64,000 bases of DNA from Nannochloropsis oceanica (GCA_004519485.1 CP038108.1:744001-808000); one strand, 5' to 3'. Positions 11,102-22,755 are shown, counted from the stretch's first letter. The notes: generated by a model not told the origin, from the letters alone. Made by a program: numbers and translations.

Positions 11102-13012
11102 CTACTCCGTGGCATACTTCTTCAACACGCGCAGCATGTACTCCGCCTGCGGGTTGGTCGCACTCCCCTCTCCCAGTAGAGCCATCACCTCTCTCAAATC
11201 TTCTTTGGGCAATTTTCCCGCCAAACACAACTGAAATACCCCCGCACAAGCCCCTCGCTTACCCTCCCAATAATCAGGGTCTGCCGGATCTAGCCTCTCA
11301 AGCACACCGAACGCCTTGGCAGCCTGCAGAAAATGCCCCATTCGATAACAATCGTTCGCCAACAATTGTAACAAGACAAATGTCGCTGCTGCCCCCACAG
11401 CCGCATCCGCCTGCAAGTACAGCTCCCACGCAAAGTGTGGGTTGCCATTCATCACGCAGCATCGGCACAACCACGCCAGATATGCAGGTTCAGCTTTATA
11501 TCTTTCACTCCTGACAGATAACAAAGACTCCTCCGCGGCCTTAAAATCCCCGGAGGCCGCCAGTGAGATTCCATAATTCCAATGGAAATCATCATCGTGA
11601 TACATGTACGTTTTCACACTCGACAAGTACGTGTTCACATCCTCGAAGTTCTTCAGCAAATAAAAACAAGAAGCCATGCTCTGTCTCCCCGGAATCGTGT
11701 CGCACTCACTTGCCGCCGCCCCCACCAGCTGAAACAGCTGTTGAGCCATCTTCAAATGTTCCCTCGATCCCAACGACTGCCCCAGACAAGCGTTCACCAC
11801 TCCTTTCAAGATATATTCCTGCGGCGTGCTCGGCTCCAAGTCTTTCATCAACTCAAACGCCTCCTCCACTCCGTCATGCCTCAAGTACCAAATCACCAGA
11901 TTCAATCTTGCCTCTGGGATGACATCCACCAAGGGGGGTAAGATGGTCAACGCCCCCTCCCCTCCGCGGAAGACGACCAAATTATGCTTCAACAGCTCAT
12001 GCTGCTGCAAGTCCACGCCGTATCCATCAACCAACCCCTTGACCAATATCGCCTCCGCCGCCTTCCCATTATACAGCCTGAAGGTATTACACGCCTTTAG
12101 ATTTAGCCCCACCCACGACCCAGGGAGGGCTTGCAGGTACGCCGCGAGAATCTCTAGGGATACATCATAATGATCCATTTTATAATAACATATAGCCACA
12201 TACATATTCAGGGCCAAGTCATCCCGATGCTCCAACAACAACCGCTTGTAAATGTCCGTCGCCTCCTGGAAATGTGAACGCGAATAATGAATCGCGGCTA
12301 AGCTCAATTGATCTTCTACTCCTTCAGTGAGTTTCTGGTGGTATAGAAGGAGCTTGGTCTCGTTCCCCTGTCGGTGGGCGATATGAAATAAGAGGCGATT
12401 CCGCAAGCCCCCCTCCTCCTGCAGCCCTTGCAGTGCTGCACGCTCTGCATCATCATATTGCTGAAGGTAGTAATGGCAACAAGCTAAATACAAATACACT
12501 TCGGCAGGAGGCGCCTCTGAATGTCCCACTGCCGCTGCTCCTTCTGTGGTGGCCGGAAACCGACTGCTGCTGCTGCTGGTGGTGGTGGTGGTCGTGTTGG
12601 CAGTGCCCTGACTGCCATCAACCCCACCACATGCGAAATACTCCCGCCGCAAGATCATCTCGTAGGTTCGTAAGGCCAGCTCGTAATCCCCTCCATGGAA
12701 AGCGCAGTAGGCCCGCCACAACAGCCTCTCCAATGTCGTGCGCCCGTCAACCCGCTCCACCCGTCGCGTGAACTCTAAAATGGCCAACGCACCTGCATAG
12801 TCTCTTGCACGCACATACTCCTCAAAATTTGGCAGCTGGCTTGCATTAGCGTTGGCCGTGTGGGTGCTGGTGCTAGTGCTGCCGCTGTTGCTGCTCGGAT
12901 GGGCACCTGCATAAGTGCCCTGGGCTGGGCCGCCGCTGCTTTTCGTGCGGTCCTGGCCGAGGATTTTACCCAGCGATTTAGAGCTCCCCCCGGGAGGCTT
13001 AGCAAGCATCAT
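11102..13012 (-). CDS. IFT56: Intraflagellar transport protein 56 (TTC26/DYF-13)
   Basis: Single-exon frame of 636 residues from the ATG at 13012. That start gives MMLAKPPGG, matching the family start MML...KP; an in-frame ATG at 13306 would add a leader unlike the family. The body is collinear with animal IFT56: LEFTRRVE near the start, YCAFHGGDYELAL, NRLLFHIAHR, EDQLSLAAIHYSRSHFQEA, HNLVVFRGGEGAL, LPPLVDVIPEARLNLVIWYL, EYILKGVVNACLGQ, ASECDTIPGRQSMASCFYLL and YWEGKRGACAGVF. It is built of TPR-like helices. IFT56 belongs to the IFT-B complex and carries motility cargo into cilia. A Ser/Thr-rich insert lies near residue 140. Its presence implies a ciliated stage or recent loss of one. Confidence 0.95.
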   Translation of the reverse strand: MMLAKPPGGSSKSLGKILGQDRTKSSGGPAQGTYAGAHPSSNSGSTSTSTHTANANASQLPNFEEYVRARDYAGALAILEFTRRVERVDGRTTLERLLWRAYCAFHGGDYELALRTYEMILRREYFACGGVDGSQGTANTTTTTTSSSSSRFPATTEGAAAVGHSEAPPAEVYLYLACCHYYLQQYDDAERAALQGLQEEGGLRNRLLFHIAHRQGNETKLLLYHQKLTEGVEDQLSLAAIHYSRSHFQEATDIYKRLLLEHRDDLALNMYVAICYYKMDHYDVSLEILAAYLQALPGSWVGLNLKACNTFRLYNGKAAEAILVKGLVDGYGVDLQQHELLKHNLVVFRGGEGALTILPPLVDVIPEARLNLVIWYLRHDGVEEAFELMKDLEPSTPQEYILKGVVNACLGQSLGSREHLKMAQQLFQLVGAAASECDTIPGRQSMASCFYLLKNFEDVNTYLSSVKTYMYHDDDFHWNYGISLAASGDFKAAEESLLSVRSERYKAEPAYLAWLCRCCVMNGNPHFAWELYLQADAAVGAAATFVLLQLLANDCYRMGHFLQAAKAFGVLERLDPADPDYWEGKRGACAGVFQLCLAGKLPKEDLREVMALLGEGSATNPQAEYMLRVLKKYATE

Positions 13013-13535
13013 GGCTCGAGGAGAAGGAAAGACGTGATGGTGGGTGAACGGGGTGTTTTCGCAGGCGGCGCCTTGGAAGAAATTGGAAAAGGGGGGAGGC
13101 CGAAAGCTCCTGTTTGTGTGTGAGGTGGTGAGGAACGAGGAGAGAGTGCCAATAACAGATTGAGAGGCACAGGAAGTGAATGAATTCAGACATATTTTCG
13201 TGGGGTTCCGTGGTTCGGAGGTTAGGCTGGGTTTTGGCAATCGCTGGTACCAAAACGCGAAAACGTGAGCGAGGCCGCCTTCATTTTTCTTGACAACCGT
13301 GCGCATCTTTCCGAAGCTTCTTACGAATACCCACCCTGTTCACTCACCCACAAACCTGCTAGAGCAGAATCTTTAGGATCCACAGCAGCCACAAGCAGAA
13401 AAAGCGAGCAAGCAACCCCGAAGCTAGCCCGGCTTACCAGCTACTCCTCCTGTCATAAGTGCCTGAGGATCTACTACAGCACCCACTCTTCACTCTGCAC
13501 AGCAGCCAGGCCTAAGGCACCGCAACAGCGTCCAT
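13013..13535. promoter_or_regulatory. Divergent intergenic region IFT56 / NTF2-like gene
   Basis: A 523-base region between two outward-facing starts. It contains a perfect inverted repeat, GTTTTGG at 13231-13237 and CCAAAAC at 13250-13256, separated by 12 bases. That could be a dimeric regulator site or chance. No canonical ciliary X-box was found by eye. Confidence 0.4.
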
Positions 13536-14294
13536 ATGTCATTCTCCAAGATATTACCTGATCTCTCCTTTCCCCCCGCCCGTCGACCTTCCTCCGACTC
13601 AATCCCTCCGCGTTCGTGCCCGCCCTCCTTCCCGGAAGAGGCCGGTGATACATCCATCCTCTACCAGGCTGTCAAGTCTCTTTACGACCTCAGCGGTGAC
13701 GTCAAAGAAGTTTACAACATGCACTATATACCAGAGACTGCTTCATTCATCGACCCTGTCGTCATGGTCAAGAATAGCACTTCTGATTGCATCGGACAAT
13801 TCCGGGCCTTGCGTGGCCTCTTCTCCAAGGCCGAGATCGAGACCCACAGCGTCACCCGCGGGGGGAACAAACTAGTTATCGATTGGAAAATCACTTACTA
13901 TCCTCGAATTCTGCCATCATTTTGTGCCATATCTGTTCATACCATCACAATTCTTACTCTCATGGAGCCTGACGAGGGCACGCCTGAAAGAGGTAAGGCT
14001 TCTACGCGAATTTTGGAGCATGTAGACCATTGGTCTGTGCACGAATTAATTTCTTCGGTGCCAATTGTATCATTCGTATATACTTCCTTGTGGCGCCCGG
14101 CGGTGGGGAAGGGAAGTAGCGTGCTGACGAATGTGTTGTATGGTTTGTTTGTTGCGAAAGGACCAACAGGGAAAAATGGGAGCCCTGCTGAGTGCAATAG
14201 TGGAATTGCTGGAGGAGGAGGAGGAAAACAAGGAGGAGGAGGAGGAGAAGAAGAAGAAGGAGGTGCTGTGGTGGGAGGAGGAGAAGGCGAGTGA
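13536..14294 (+). CDS. Putative NTF2-like (SnoaL/DUF2358-type) protein
   Basis: A 252-residue frame from ATG 13536. Residues about 35-200 form a compact alpha+beta region: a helix (LYQAVKSLYDL), VYNMHYIPETASFIDPVV, QFRALRGLF, then strands around VIDWKITYYP, SVHTITILTLM and ILEHVDHWSVHEL. The pattern of helix, a FxDP-type turn and a curved sheet ending in a Trp-containing strand resembles NTF2-like proteins of plants and algae such as DUF2358. This is an inference from pattern, not a firm match. The last 50 residues are Gly/Glu low complexity, so the true C-terminus could differ if an unseen intron lies there. No targeting peptide is obvious. Function unknown. Confidence 0.6.
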   Translation: MSFSKILPDLSFPPARRPSSDSIPPRSCPPSFPEEAGDTSILYQAVKSLYDLSGDVKEVYNMHYIPETASFIDPVVMVKNSTSDCIGQFRALRGLFSKAEIETHSVTRGGNKLVIDWKITYYPRILPSFCAISVHTITILTLMEPDEGTPERGKASTRILEHVDHWSVHELISSVPIVSFVYTSLWRPAVGKGSSVLTNVLYGLFVAKGPTGKNGSPAECNSGIAGGGGGKQGGGGGEEEEGGAVVGGGEGE

Positions 14295-14619
14295 GGGGTC
14301 GGGTTGGGGGCCGAAATTTTGTTGGACGACGAGGCTAAGGCGTGCGACTAAAAAAGAAGAAAAAGACGAAGAAAGTGACGAGGAAGAAGAAAAGAAAAAC
14401 GAAGTAGAAGGGAGAAGACAAAGAGGAGGAAGAAGAAAGTGAGAGAACAATGAAACCCTTTATCTTTTCTTGTTATACAGGTATTTTTTCTAGGTGCCTC
14501 TCGTACGGGCTGGTTCTTGTATGTCCATCCCTCCCTCTGTCCCTGCTTCCCTCCGTCCCTTGCTCTGTCCCTCCCTCCCTCCCTCACTGTCTCCCTCCCT
14601 CTCTCCCACCTCATCCCTC
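14295..14619. other. Short convergent intergenic region
   Basis: Purine-rich then strongly CT-rich, between the 3' ends of the NTF2-like gene and the zinc-finger gene. No gene seen. Confidence 0.5.
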
Positions 14620-15312
14620 CTATACCGCTTTCCTTCTCCCCTGCCAAGCCCGCGCCACCCTCCCTCCCCCCCTCTGCCCCTTCTTCCCCCCCTTCCTCCT
14701 CTTCTTGCTCGCCGCTTCCTTTTTCGCCTTGGCCTCCCGCCTCCTCCTCCGTTCCTCATATCGTCGATCAATTACACCTCCTCCTCCCCCTTTTCCACCA
14801 CCCTTCCCTCCCTCTCTTCCTCCCCCTCCTCCAATCGAGTCGAAGTCTACAATCTCCATCCCTGCCTCCTTCAACCTGTCAATAGACCGGAAGTGAGGAA
14901 GCACCTCAGGGTAGTCCGGCTTTATCCAACCGTTAGATCCTCGCAGCCGGTGTGGCTTCACGCGTTCATTCCCTCCCCCCTTTATCCCATAACCACCATT
15001 CTCATCATCGTCCGAAAAAGCCTTGATGTCATCCTCCTCGTCCTCGTCCTCCTCGTCCTCATCATTTAAAGTCAAATCGTGAATCACAAAATCAGGACCC
15101 ACGCTATTTTTCTTCTTCTCCCTTCTTTTATTGCTGCCGCTCTCGCCCACTAAAGCACCGCTGCGCAACCTCTTCCTCCTCCCTCTCTCCTCTTTGTCCT
15201 CTTCCTCGTCCTCTTCTTCCTCCTCGCTACTTTCATCATCCTCTATCTCTTCTCCCCATTCCCCAATTCTGCGCCCGCTTCCGTGTTCCTCGTTCTCGAC
15301 TTCACTGCTTTC

Positions 15313-15360
<48 letters not shown>

Positions 15361-18132
15361 CTCCTTGTCCTTGTCCTTGTCCTCCCCCTCCCCCTCCCCC
15401 TCTTCTACCCCCTCCTCTTCCTGCTGCCTTCTGTCCTTTGTGGAAGACATCATGGACAAATTCGGGTTCTGTTGCTGCTTCTCCTCCTTGTCCTCGTCGT
15501 CGTCCTCGTCGTCGTCCTCGTCGTCGTCCTCGTCGTCGTCCTCATCACCCTCCTCCAACTGCACTTGAAAGTTGGAAAGAGTAGAAAAATGAGGAGGAGG
15601 AGGAGGAGGAGAAGAAGAAAGAGTCGGAGAGGGAAGGAGGGATGAATGGATGGCCAGTGGTGTCGCCTTCATATCAAGGGTGGAATTGACCGAGAGCCTC
15701 ATTTGGTGGTTCCGTGATTTCCTCCTTCCTTCCTCCTCCTCTTCCCTCCCTTCTTCGGTATCCTCTTCCTGACACGTCACACCTGCCTCCTCGTCTGCTG
15801 CTGCTGCTGCTCCTGCTGCTGCTGCTGCTACCCCTGACACCAACAACGAAGCTCCCCCCCTTGTCTCCTGCTCTTCCTCCTCCTGCTTTTCCTCGTTCTC
15901 CCTACCACCCTTCTTCTTCCATCGCCCGCTGCCCCGCGACGCAGCAGGAGCAGCAGCACTAGGGGTCAAGACATCCTCAGGCCGGTACAATGGATGCTGC
16001 CACGCCATGACCACCCTCTGACTACTATCCCTCCTGCTGCTGGCGCTGGCGCTGGTGCTATTGCTGGTGCTGGTGCTGGTGCTGCTGGTGCTCACCCTTC
16101 GAGAAGGACGATACCACTGCAACTCATCCTCCTCGTCCTCCGTTTCAGACGCTGATTGAAAAAGTAATGGTGGTAGCCCCCCCTCTTTACTGAAAAAGCT
16201 GCTGCTGTAGCTGCTCTTGCTACTGCCGCTAACCGACTTCATCTTGTTCCCTCCTCCTACTCCTCCTCCTCCTCCCCCTCTCCCTTCACTCCCTCCTCCA
16301 CCCTCCTCCACGTTCGGTTTCAAAAACGCGAGCATTGGACCCACCACAACTACACCTTTAGCCCCCCCTCCTCCTTCTCCGTTTCCTTCTCCTACTTCCC
16401 CCCCCCCTTTCCTATCTCTGTGCCCCTCCTTCTCCTGCTGCTGCTGCTGCTTCTTGCACGCGTCGCCGATATGGTCGGCCAATATGTCGTCCTCGTCGCC
16501 ATCAGAATCAGTTTCCGACCCATCCCCATGCATATCAACCACCATCCTCTCATGGTCGTGCTGCCGTTGTTGTTGTTGCTGCTGCACCTGCTGCTGCTGC
16601 TGCTCCTTTCCCTGCTCTACCCACTGTCTCTTGCCCGTGGCAAAGATTTCATTCAACCGCGGCTCATTCTTTCTCACTGCTGCTGCTGATACCTTCATAT
16701 CACCACCCTTTCCCCGGTCTGCCTTCTTCTTTCCCCGTCCCCCTTGCCCGCCTCCTAACCCTCCCTCTCCCCCCCCTCCTTCCACTACGCCACCACCATC
16801 TTTTGCTCCCTCCCTCCCTCCCCCAACGCCCAGCGTTCGCCTCTTTCCTCTACGTTTGATACTCGATACACCATTGTCGTCATCCTCCTCATCAAATTCA
16901 AATTCATCCTTCCCTCCTCCCCCTCCCCCTCTCCCGTCTCCTCTTCCTCCTCCCACTTCCTCTCCTACTCCTCTTCTCCCCCCTTTTCCCATCCTTGCAG
17001 GCTGTTGGTGCGTCGGCCTCTGAATCCCCACCTTCTGCTGCCTCGCATAAAACGTCACCACATCGTTACTGACCTCCACCCTCTCCTCCTCCTCCTCCTC
17101 ATCCTCCCCCCCTTCCTCTCCCTCATCCTCCTTGGCTTCACCCTTCCACAGCGGCACCTCATTCGTGTCTGAGGCTTCTACGGTGCTCTGTGCCCCTTCT
17201 CCTGTCACTGTCGCTGCTGCTGCTGCTGCTGCTGCTACCGTTGCTGCTGTTGCTGCTGCTGCTGCTAGCCTCGTCTTTCCATCCTTCTCCTCCACTACCA
17301 TCAATTCCTCACTGCCGCTCGACTCATCGCTACTCTCCATCGACTGCCGCCGGACACGTTTTCTTTTTCTCAGCGTGCTGCTGCTGCTGCTGCTACCAGT
17401 TGCTGCTGCAACAGAAGGCTCCACGTTGGTGTCTTTGTCTGCGTTCTCCTTCCCCTTACCCTGATTGGCCCCATCATAAGTAATGTCGCCTCTAGCAGCG
17501 GACTTTCTACTTTTGCCGCCAGCCCCCTTTCTCCACCCTAACGCATCATCGTTATCGCTCACGTCACAATCGCCCCTCTCCTCTATCCCTTCCTCCTCCT
17601 CCTCCTCCTTCTCCTTCTCGTCGTCGTCCTCCACCTCTTTTACTAAATTAAACTCCGGCAAAGACTTGGCAACGGCTATTTTTCGGGTGCCTTTCATTGC
17701 TGCTGCTGCTGCTGCTGCTGCTCCGCTTCCTCCTCTTCTCTTATTAGGAGGAGGGGTAGGCGAGAAGAACTTTCCACTATTCTCAACTGCATTGCCGTTT
17801 GTATCCACAAGCTGAAGCAGTCGACGGGCCATCCGGCGTTCTGTCTCGCAGATTTCACACTTCTTGAGCAGGAGGGAGTTCGCAAAGGTACAAGCCTCAC
17901 ATCTCCACTTGAGGCCCTGCTGGTTGACCCGCTCGTCCTGCGGGGAGAGGAGACTTTCTGCTTCGCTTCCTACTCCTGCTCCTGCTCCTGCTCCTGCTCT
18001 TCCTCCGTTTCCTCCTCCCTCTCCACCTCCTCCTCCTCCACCTCCACCTCTACCTCCTCCTCCTCCTCCTCCTCCTCCTCCTCCTCTTCCTCCATCCCTA
18101 TCTGTGCCCGTGCTCTTGCCGGGCTTGACCAT
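14620..18132 (-). CDS. Large acidic low-complexity protein with one RanBP2-type zinc finger
   Basis: A single open frame of 1170 residues from the ATG at 18132 (MVKPGKS). It is long and in one phase despite extreme base composition, which supports it as real. Residues about 76-95 hold a RanBP2-type zinc ribbon, W-x-C-x2-C-x10-C-x2-C (WRCEACTF...KKCEIC), preceded by a Gly run. The rest is mostly low complexity: Asp/Glu blocks, Ala and Gln runs, Ser-rich stretches and basic patches. The C-terminus is more complex (GWIKPDYPEVLPHFRS, then LKEAGMEIVDFDS) before a Lys/Arg tail. RanBP2 fingers bind RNA or ubiquitin, so a nuclear or RNA role is plausible. I do not recognise the family. Confidence 0.7.
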
Positions 18133-19047
18133 TCCCAAAGACAGGCGGAGCGGTGAGACAATTGGGACAGCCCTCACTCCGTTGCTGCTATGAGTCCTAA
18201 GATCTCTCTCGACCTGCTGCTACTACTCGGGCTGTAGAGCAACAACCAGCAAGAATTAGCAATCGTCTTCCTCTCACAGCTTAAAAGAAAGGGTCCATTT
18301 ACAACGCTTTCTTTATGTCGGCGTTGCGTAAACTGGCAGGTCCAAAACTGAGATCGATCTAGATTGATCAATCTCGACTAAGCTGTTCCAGGCGCACGCT
18401 TGCGCGTTGCTCTTTTCGCCTCTTCCTACGATGATATGATGTGATGTGGGGGTGCATAGTAGCGGTTAGAGTTAGTGTCAAGTGTAAAGCGAGAGAGAGG
18501 TCACGTATAAAGCGAGGGATAGGTAGCTAGGCTGCGAAATGTGCATATTTGCTATAGCGACTGCGTTTGATGCTGCTGCGGCTGCGGCGGCGGAGGCGGC
18601 AAAGTGGTATGAGTTCCCCTTGTGGACATGTCATGACCGGGGACGTAATTCAAGCAGACAGCATTCTTTTCAAGAATTGCAGTCAACCAGCCTTGCCCAC
18701 CAAGCAGCCAGTAAACCCTGGATGTCACCACACAAGCTTCATCACCCGCGCCCTGTGTGTATCAGTGTAATCTATGCCATGCTTGAGTGTCGTTGGGGAC
18801 TTATTGCTCCCTGTCTGAGTGAACTCGCCGCCGCCGACGACATCGCTCTTACCCCAACTGATCCCCGGTATCATTTTCCTTGGGAGAGCTTGTGTGGGCA
18901 TGCTTTCATTTGTACATGGCAAGAAGCTTTTGGATGATAGGGTGGGCAAGTCACATGAAAACAGGCGTTTGTTTATTAATCAAAGTACCTTTCCCCCCTA
19001 ACAACCTCCCCTCACAACATCACACAGGGTACAGAGCAGCACAGAGC
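18133..19047. promoter_or_regulatory. Divergent intergenic region, zinc-finger gene / membrane protein gene
   Basis: About 900 bases between outward-facing starts. Open frames at 18539-18937 and nearby overlap in several phases and show no conserved signature. No gene recognised. Confidence 0.4.
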
Positions 19048-20957
19048 ATGGCATTCAAGCGATACGTCGCCATCGTGGGCAGCAGCGGTGGGGGGGGCGC
19101 TGCTCAATCAGGCAGCGATGTCTACGGGCTCCTAGTCGCCTTAAAACGGGAGCTCGCGCAGTGTGAGGTCGGGCTAGCCATGGTTCAGGTTCGTTTTGGG
19201 GTGGTGTGGATGTGCTAGACGGGACGGGAGGAGGGAAATATCTGCCACTACGAACTGTAGGCGGGACCAACAGCTTCCCCAATCGAACCGAGTCTAGAAC
19301 ATGCTTCTCTTATGCTCGAATTTATACCAATCTCCTGTCTATCCGTCTCCTCACATAGCTCGTTGAATGCAGCGCCCCGCTCGACTTTGCCGCCTCGCAA
19401 ACCCCCACCGTCCTCTGGACGGTCAACCCACAAACCGAACAAATAGAGCGTTCCTTTAACGGTACCCTAGACGGAGTGAATGAACGTGCACAAATTGTCG
19501 ATCGCCTCATATCCCGCATGATAATTGGTGACGAAAAACAGCGGATAGATGGTCTCATCAGCATCAGCAGTGACCCGGACGCTGTAAACCAATATACCTT
19601 CCTCGCAGCAGCAAAGACACAGATCCCTGTTGTAGGTACTGGAGGCACGTCTTTGGGCAAGGCTGCGGGTGAATTGGACTGTAATGTGGTCGGAAACAGT
19701 GGTGGGTCAGTCTCGACAACAATAGAGACAAAGGCCTTGAGTTTTACGGCTAGTCTTGCCGGATTTTGGAAATTGACTTACGAACCTTCAGTACCAAGGC
19801 CGCGTTTGAATGGGATTTTGGGAGCATGTTTGCCAGCGTTTGTGGCAGTGGCAATTGCGAATAAACTGTTGAGAGATTTGCAGGGAGCTCGTTTCTTGAA
19901 TTGGTGGACAAGTAGTAGTGGTGGTGGTGCAGTTGGAGGTCCGCCGTTGGATGTTTCTGGAGTCTTGCCGGTGCTTGCTTCAGTCATAACAGCATCGCAG
20001 GTGGCTCAAATGGGAGAGACTGCCGCTTTGGCTGGGGTGGTGGCTGGGGTGCTTGCCTGTAGTGGCAGCGGCGGGAGCCGGAGCAGCAGCAGCGAAGAAG
20101 CAGATGGCACGGTGCTTGGGGGAATTATGACTGGATGGTTGGCGGGGTGGTTATGTCGGTGGTTTTTGGTTAAGACGGCAAGATCGTTGTGGGTGCCGGC
20201 GACTGCGTCTTCCATCATCACAGCTGGGGCAACGGGCCTGATCGCGGCTTTGGTAGGAAGGTTAATATTCAGAAGGCCGTGTGCCTGGCTGAGTGAGGGT
20301 GTGCAAAAGGCGTTGTTTTTTTTCGAAGCGGCTTCTCCCCTTGTCGCAAGCAGCAGTAGCAGTAGCGGCAGAAACAGCAGGAAAATAAGTGTTTTCCAAT
20401 GGCTGGTGGCGTTGGTGGTGGGACCAGGTATGACCTACGGGAGTCAAGTTGGGGGTTACCACCTCGTCTTCCTCCCCCTCATCCTCTTCGAGATGGAAAA
20501 AGGACAGCCCTCCTTCCTCGGTGCGGTGGACTGGTGTTCACTTTGTTTGATCTCGGGAGGAATAACGACTGCGACGTGGCTGTTGCCTCTGCCGACGTCT
20601 CATCCTAGCAACGGAGGAGGGGACCCACGGCCATTGGCAAAGAGGGGGGCGTACACAAACTTAATGTGGGGGGACTTTGTGGAGGCATGTTATCCTTTTT
20701 TTCAGGGGCAGATGTTTCTGACGGGGCTGGTATATCTGGCTAGTTGGTTGTCGACGGCGTTGTTGCTGAGGCAAGGAGGGAGGAGCAGTGCTTACTTACC
20801 GGTGGTTTTGAGTTGGTGGTTGGGATCTGAGGGAGGGAGGGAGGGAGAAAATGAGGGAGGATGGGAGTGTAGGGTGTGGTGGGCGTCGCTGATTGCATTT
20901 GGGTTACCATTTGTAGCCGTTATAGTGAGGAATGGGTGGGTGAGGATGATGGGATGA
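19048..20957 (+). CDS. Polytopic membrane protein, weakly PTS-EIIC-like, with soluble N-terminal domain
   Basis: Two exons, 19048-19188 and 19359-20957, joined in phase 0 (donor GTTCGT, acceptor CATAG); 579 residues. Residues 1 to about 200 look soluble: a strand-turn start (YVAIVGSSGGGG) and a Gly-rich loop, VVGTGGTSLGKAAG, that could bind a phosphate or nucleotide. The remainder holds about eight or nine hydrophobic segments. The stretch GGIMTGWLAGWLCRWF, then GATGLIAALVGRLIF and CAWLSEGVQKAL, resembles the core of bacterial fructose-type PTS EIIC permeases (GGxxAGxLAGY then LLxxLIVGLLM). No EIIA or EIIB signature is seen. A transporter is plausible; the family assignment is tentative and no substrate can be given. 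Confidence 0.6.
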
Positions 20958-21296
20958 ATAACGGGTGAGATAGGGTAGGAGAGCTGGAGGCAGTCAACAT
21001 ACAAGTGACAAGGTAGAATAACACGAGAAAGAAGAAAGGTAAATACTGTTGAACAGAGACGAATAAAGCAAATTGAGGCGGCGAGTGTTGCACGTTGACA
21101 TGTGTCGCTGCGCAGGTCTGTCGTGTTGGGTAACGAACGTGATATAGACCAATAGTGCTCAGGGGCAGGAATTCGATACATTTTGAAGCGGGAGCAAGGG
21201 TCGAGGTCACAGCAACAACGTGAAGAGCTGCTGCTCCTGCAGTCGACGATAACGAAAAAGAGAGAACAAAGAAAATGCTTGTCGTTGTTGTTGTGG

Positions 21297-21327
<31 letters not shown>

Positions 21328-21593
21328 ATGTTTTTCTTTCTTTGTTTTCTCCCCTCTTTCCTTCCAAAAGATAGCATCCTCTCCATCACACAATCCTTTC
21401 TCTCAACCACCTCCCCGTCTCCCCCACAAGACACTCAACAATCACATTGTCCAGCGGTTACAACACCAAATCAACGACCACGCGCACCTCCGCAGTGGTA
21501 AGAAAAATGATGATTGCTCTTCTTGCTTCTACTCCTGCCCTCCTCTTGCTATTGCTGCTGCTATACAGCTGCTGCTGCCGCTTCTCCTCCGCC
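20958..21593. other. Convergent intergenic region, membrane protein gene / RPL9
   Basis: Holds both 3' UTRs and a GTT microsatellite at about 21281-21328. Polyvaline, polyglutamine and polythreonine frames here are products of the repeat. No gene seen. Confidence 0.5.
21281..21328. repeat. (GTT)n microsatellite
   Basis: About 15 near-perfect GTT units downstream of RPL9. Confidence 0.9.
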
Positions 21594-22716
21594 TTAATCG
21601 GATTCGACAATGTGACCCTTGTGAGAGACGTAGATACCGTCCAAAAATTTACGGATATCCCTGTGGGAGGGAGGGAGAGAAGGAGGAAGCGGTGGAGGAG
21701 GGCGGGTGAGGGGTTGTTTCATGTATATAGCTCCCAACGGGATCTTCCGAACTTCCAGCCTTCCTTCACCAATGGTATTCCTTCAAAAGACAAACTTCCA
21801 AACGCAAGCAAAAGCCGCAGGAACCGCAGGAACCCGACACCTTCTTCCCTCCCTCTTTCCCCTCCCAAAACACGTACTTGCGCTTTACAGTGGTGCACTG
21901 TTGGATCCTAGCGGCCGTCAGCGAAACGGTGGTCAGGTCATTTCCCTTCAACTCGATCTGGTCCTTGACATCAGATGTGCGGACGTACTCTACTCCGGGC
22001 AGCAGCTCCACGCGTCGCACCCGCTTCTCCCCCAAGAAATTTCGGACCTCCACAGTCTTGTCCGTCAGCGATACATTGATAGGGAAATGGGCGTACACAA
22101 ACCGCATCTTGTACAAGAACCCCTTGGTCACGCCCGTGATGAGGTTCTCAAAGTGGGAGCACACGGTACGAATGGTCGCCAGCTGCTTGCGGTTACCGAA
22201 CCAGAGGTCCACCTTCAGCTTCTTGGGATTCGTGCCCTTGTCCTTGTTTCCGCCCACCAACTCGAAGGCCAGGTTTAAGTGCTTAAACCCTCGCGACAGC
22301 TCGCCACGGGGACCCTTGACCGTCACGTGGCGGGACTTAATGGTCATCGTCACTGAGGAAAGGAGAAAGGGAAGGAAGGGGGAGTGAGTGAAGGGTTAAT
22401 GACAGGACAACTAAGACCGACAAACAATGGACACAGAGCAGCACGCATGCATCTAAACAGACATGCAAAGAATAGATATATACTCTCTTGACATGTTTGA
22501 CAATCATCCGTGCCCTGGTGGAAAGAGATACGAATAGCAAGAGCGATACAGGCATGAAAGCTCGCTCACGCCAACAGCCCTGGCATCCCAGCACCATGCA
22601 GCTCATGCCCCACTACGCAGGCTGGGCGAGCCATATAAGCTTAAAGATGAAAGAGACCATACGCCCAATCACCAGATATCAATTCCTCAACGCGAAATTA
22701 TTCGTCTGCCCTCAAG

Positions 22717-22755
<39 letters not shown>

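Noticed and set aside
13013-13306. N-terminal extension of IFT56 from the in-frame ATG at 13306
   Set aside because: The family starts with MML...KP, which matches the ATG at 13012; the extension looks like untranslated leader.
15131-17483. Plus-strand Ser/Leu/Pro-rich frames opposite the zinc-finger gene
   Set aside because: Mirror images of Glu/Asp/Gly codons of the minus-strand gene.
18539-18937. A 132-codon open frame upstream of the membrane protein
   Set aside because: Several overlapping frames, no conserved motif, and it lies in a divergent promoter region.
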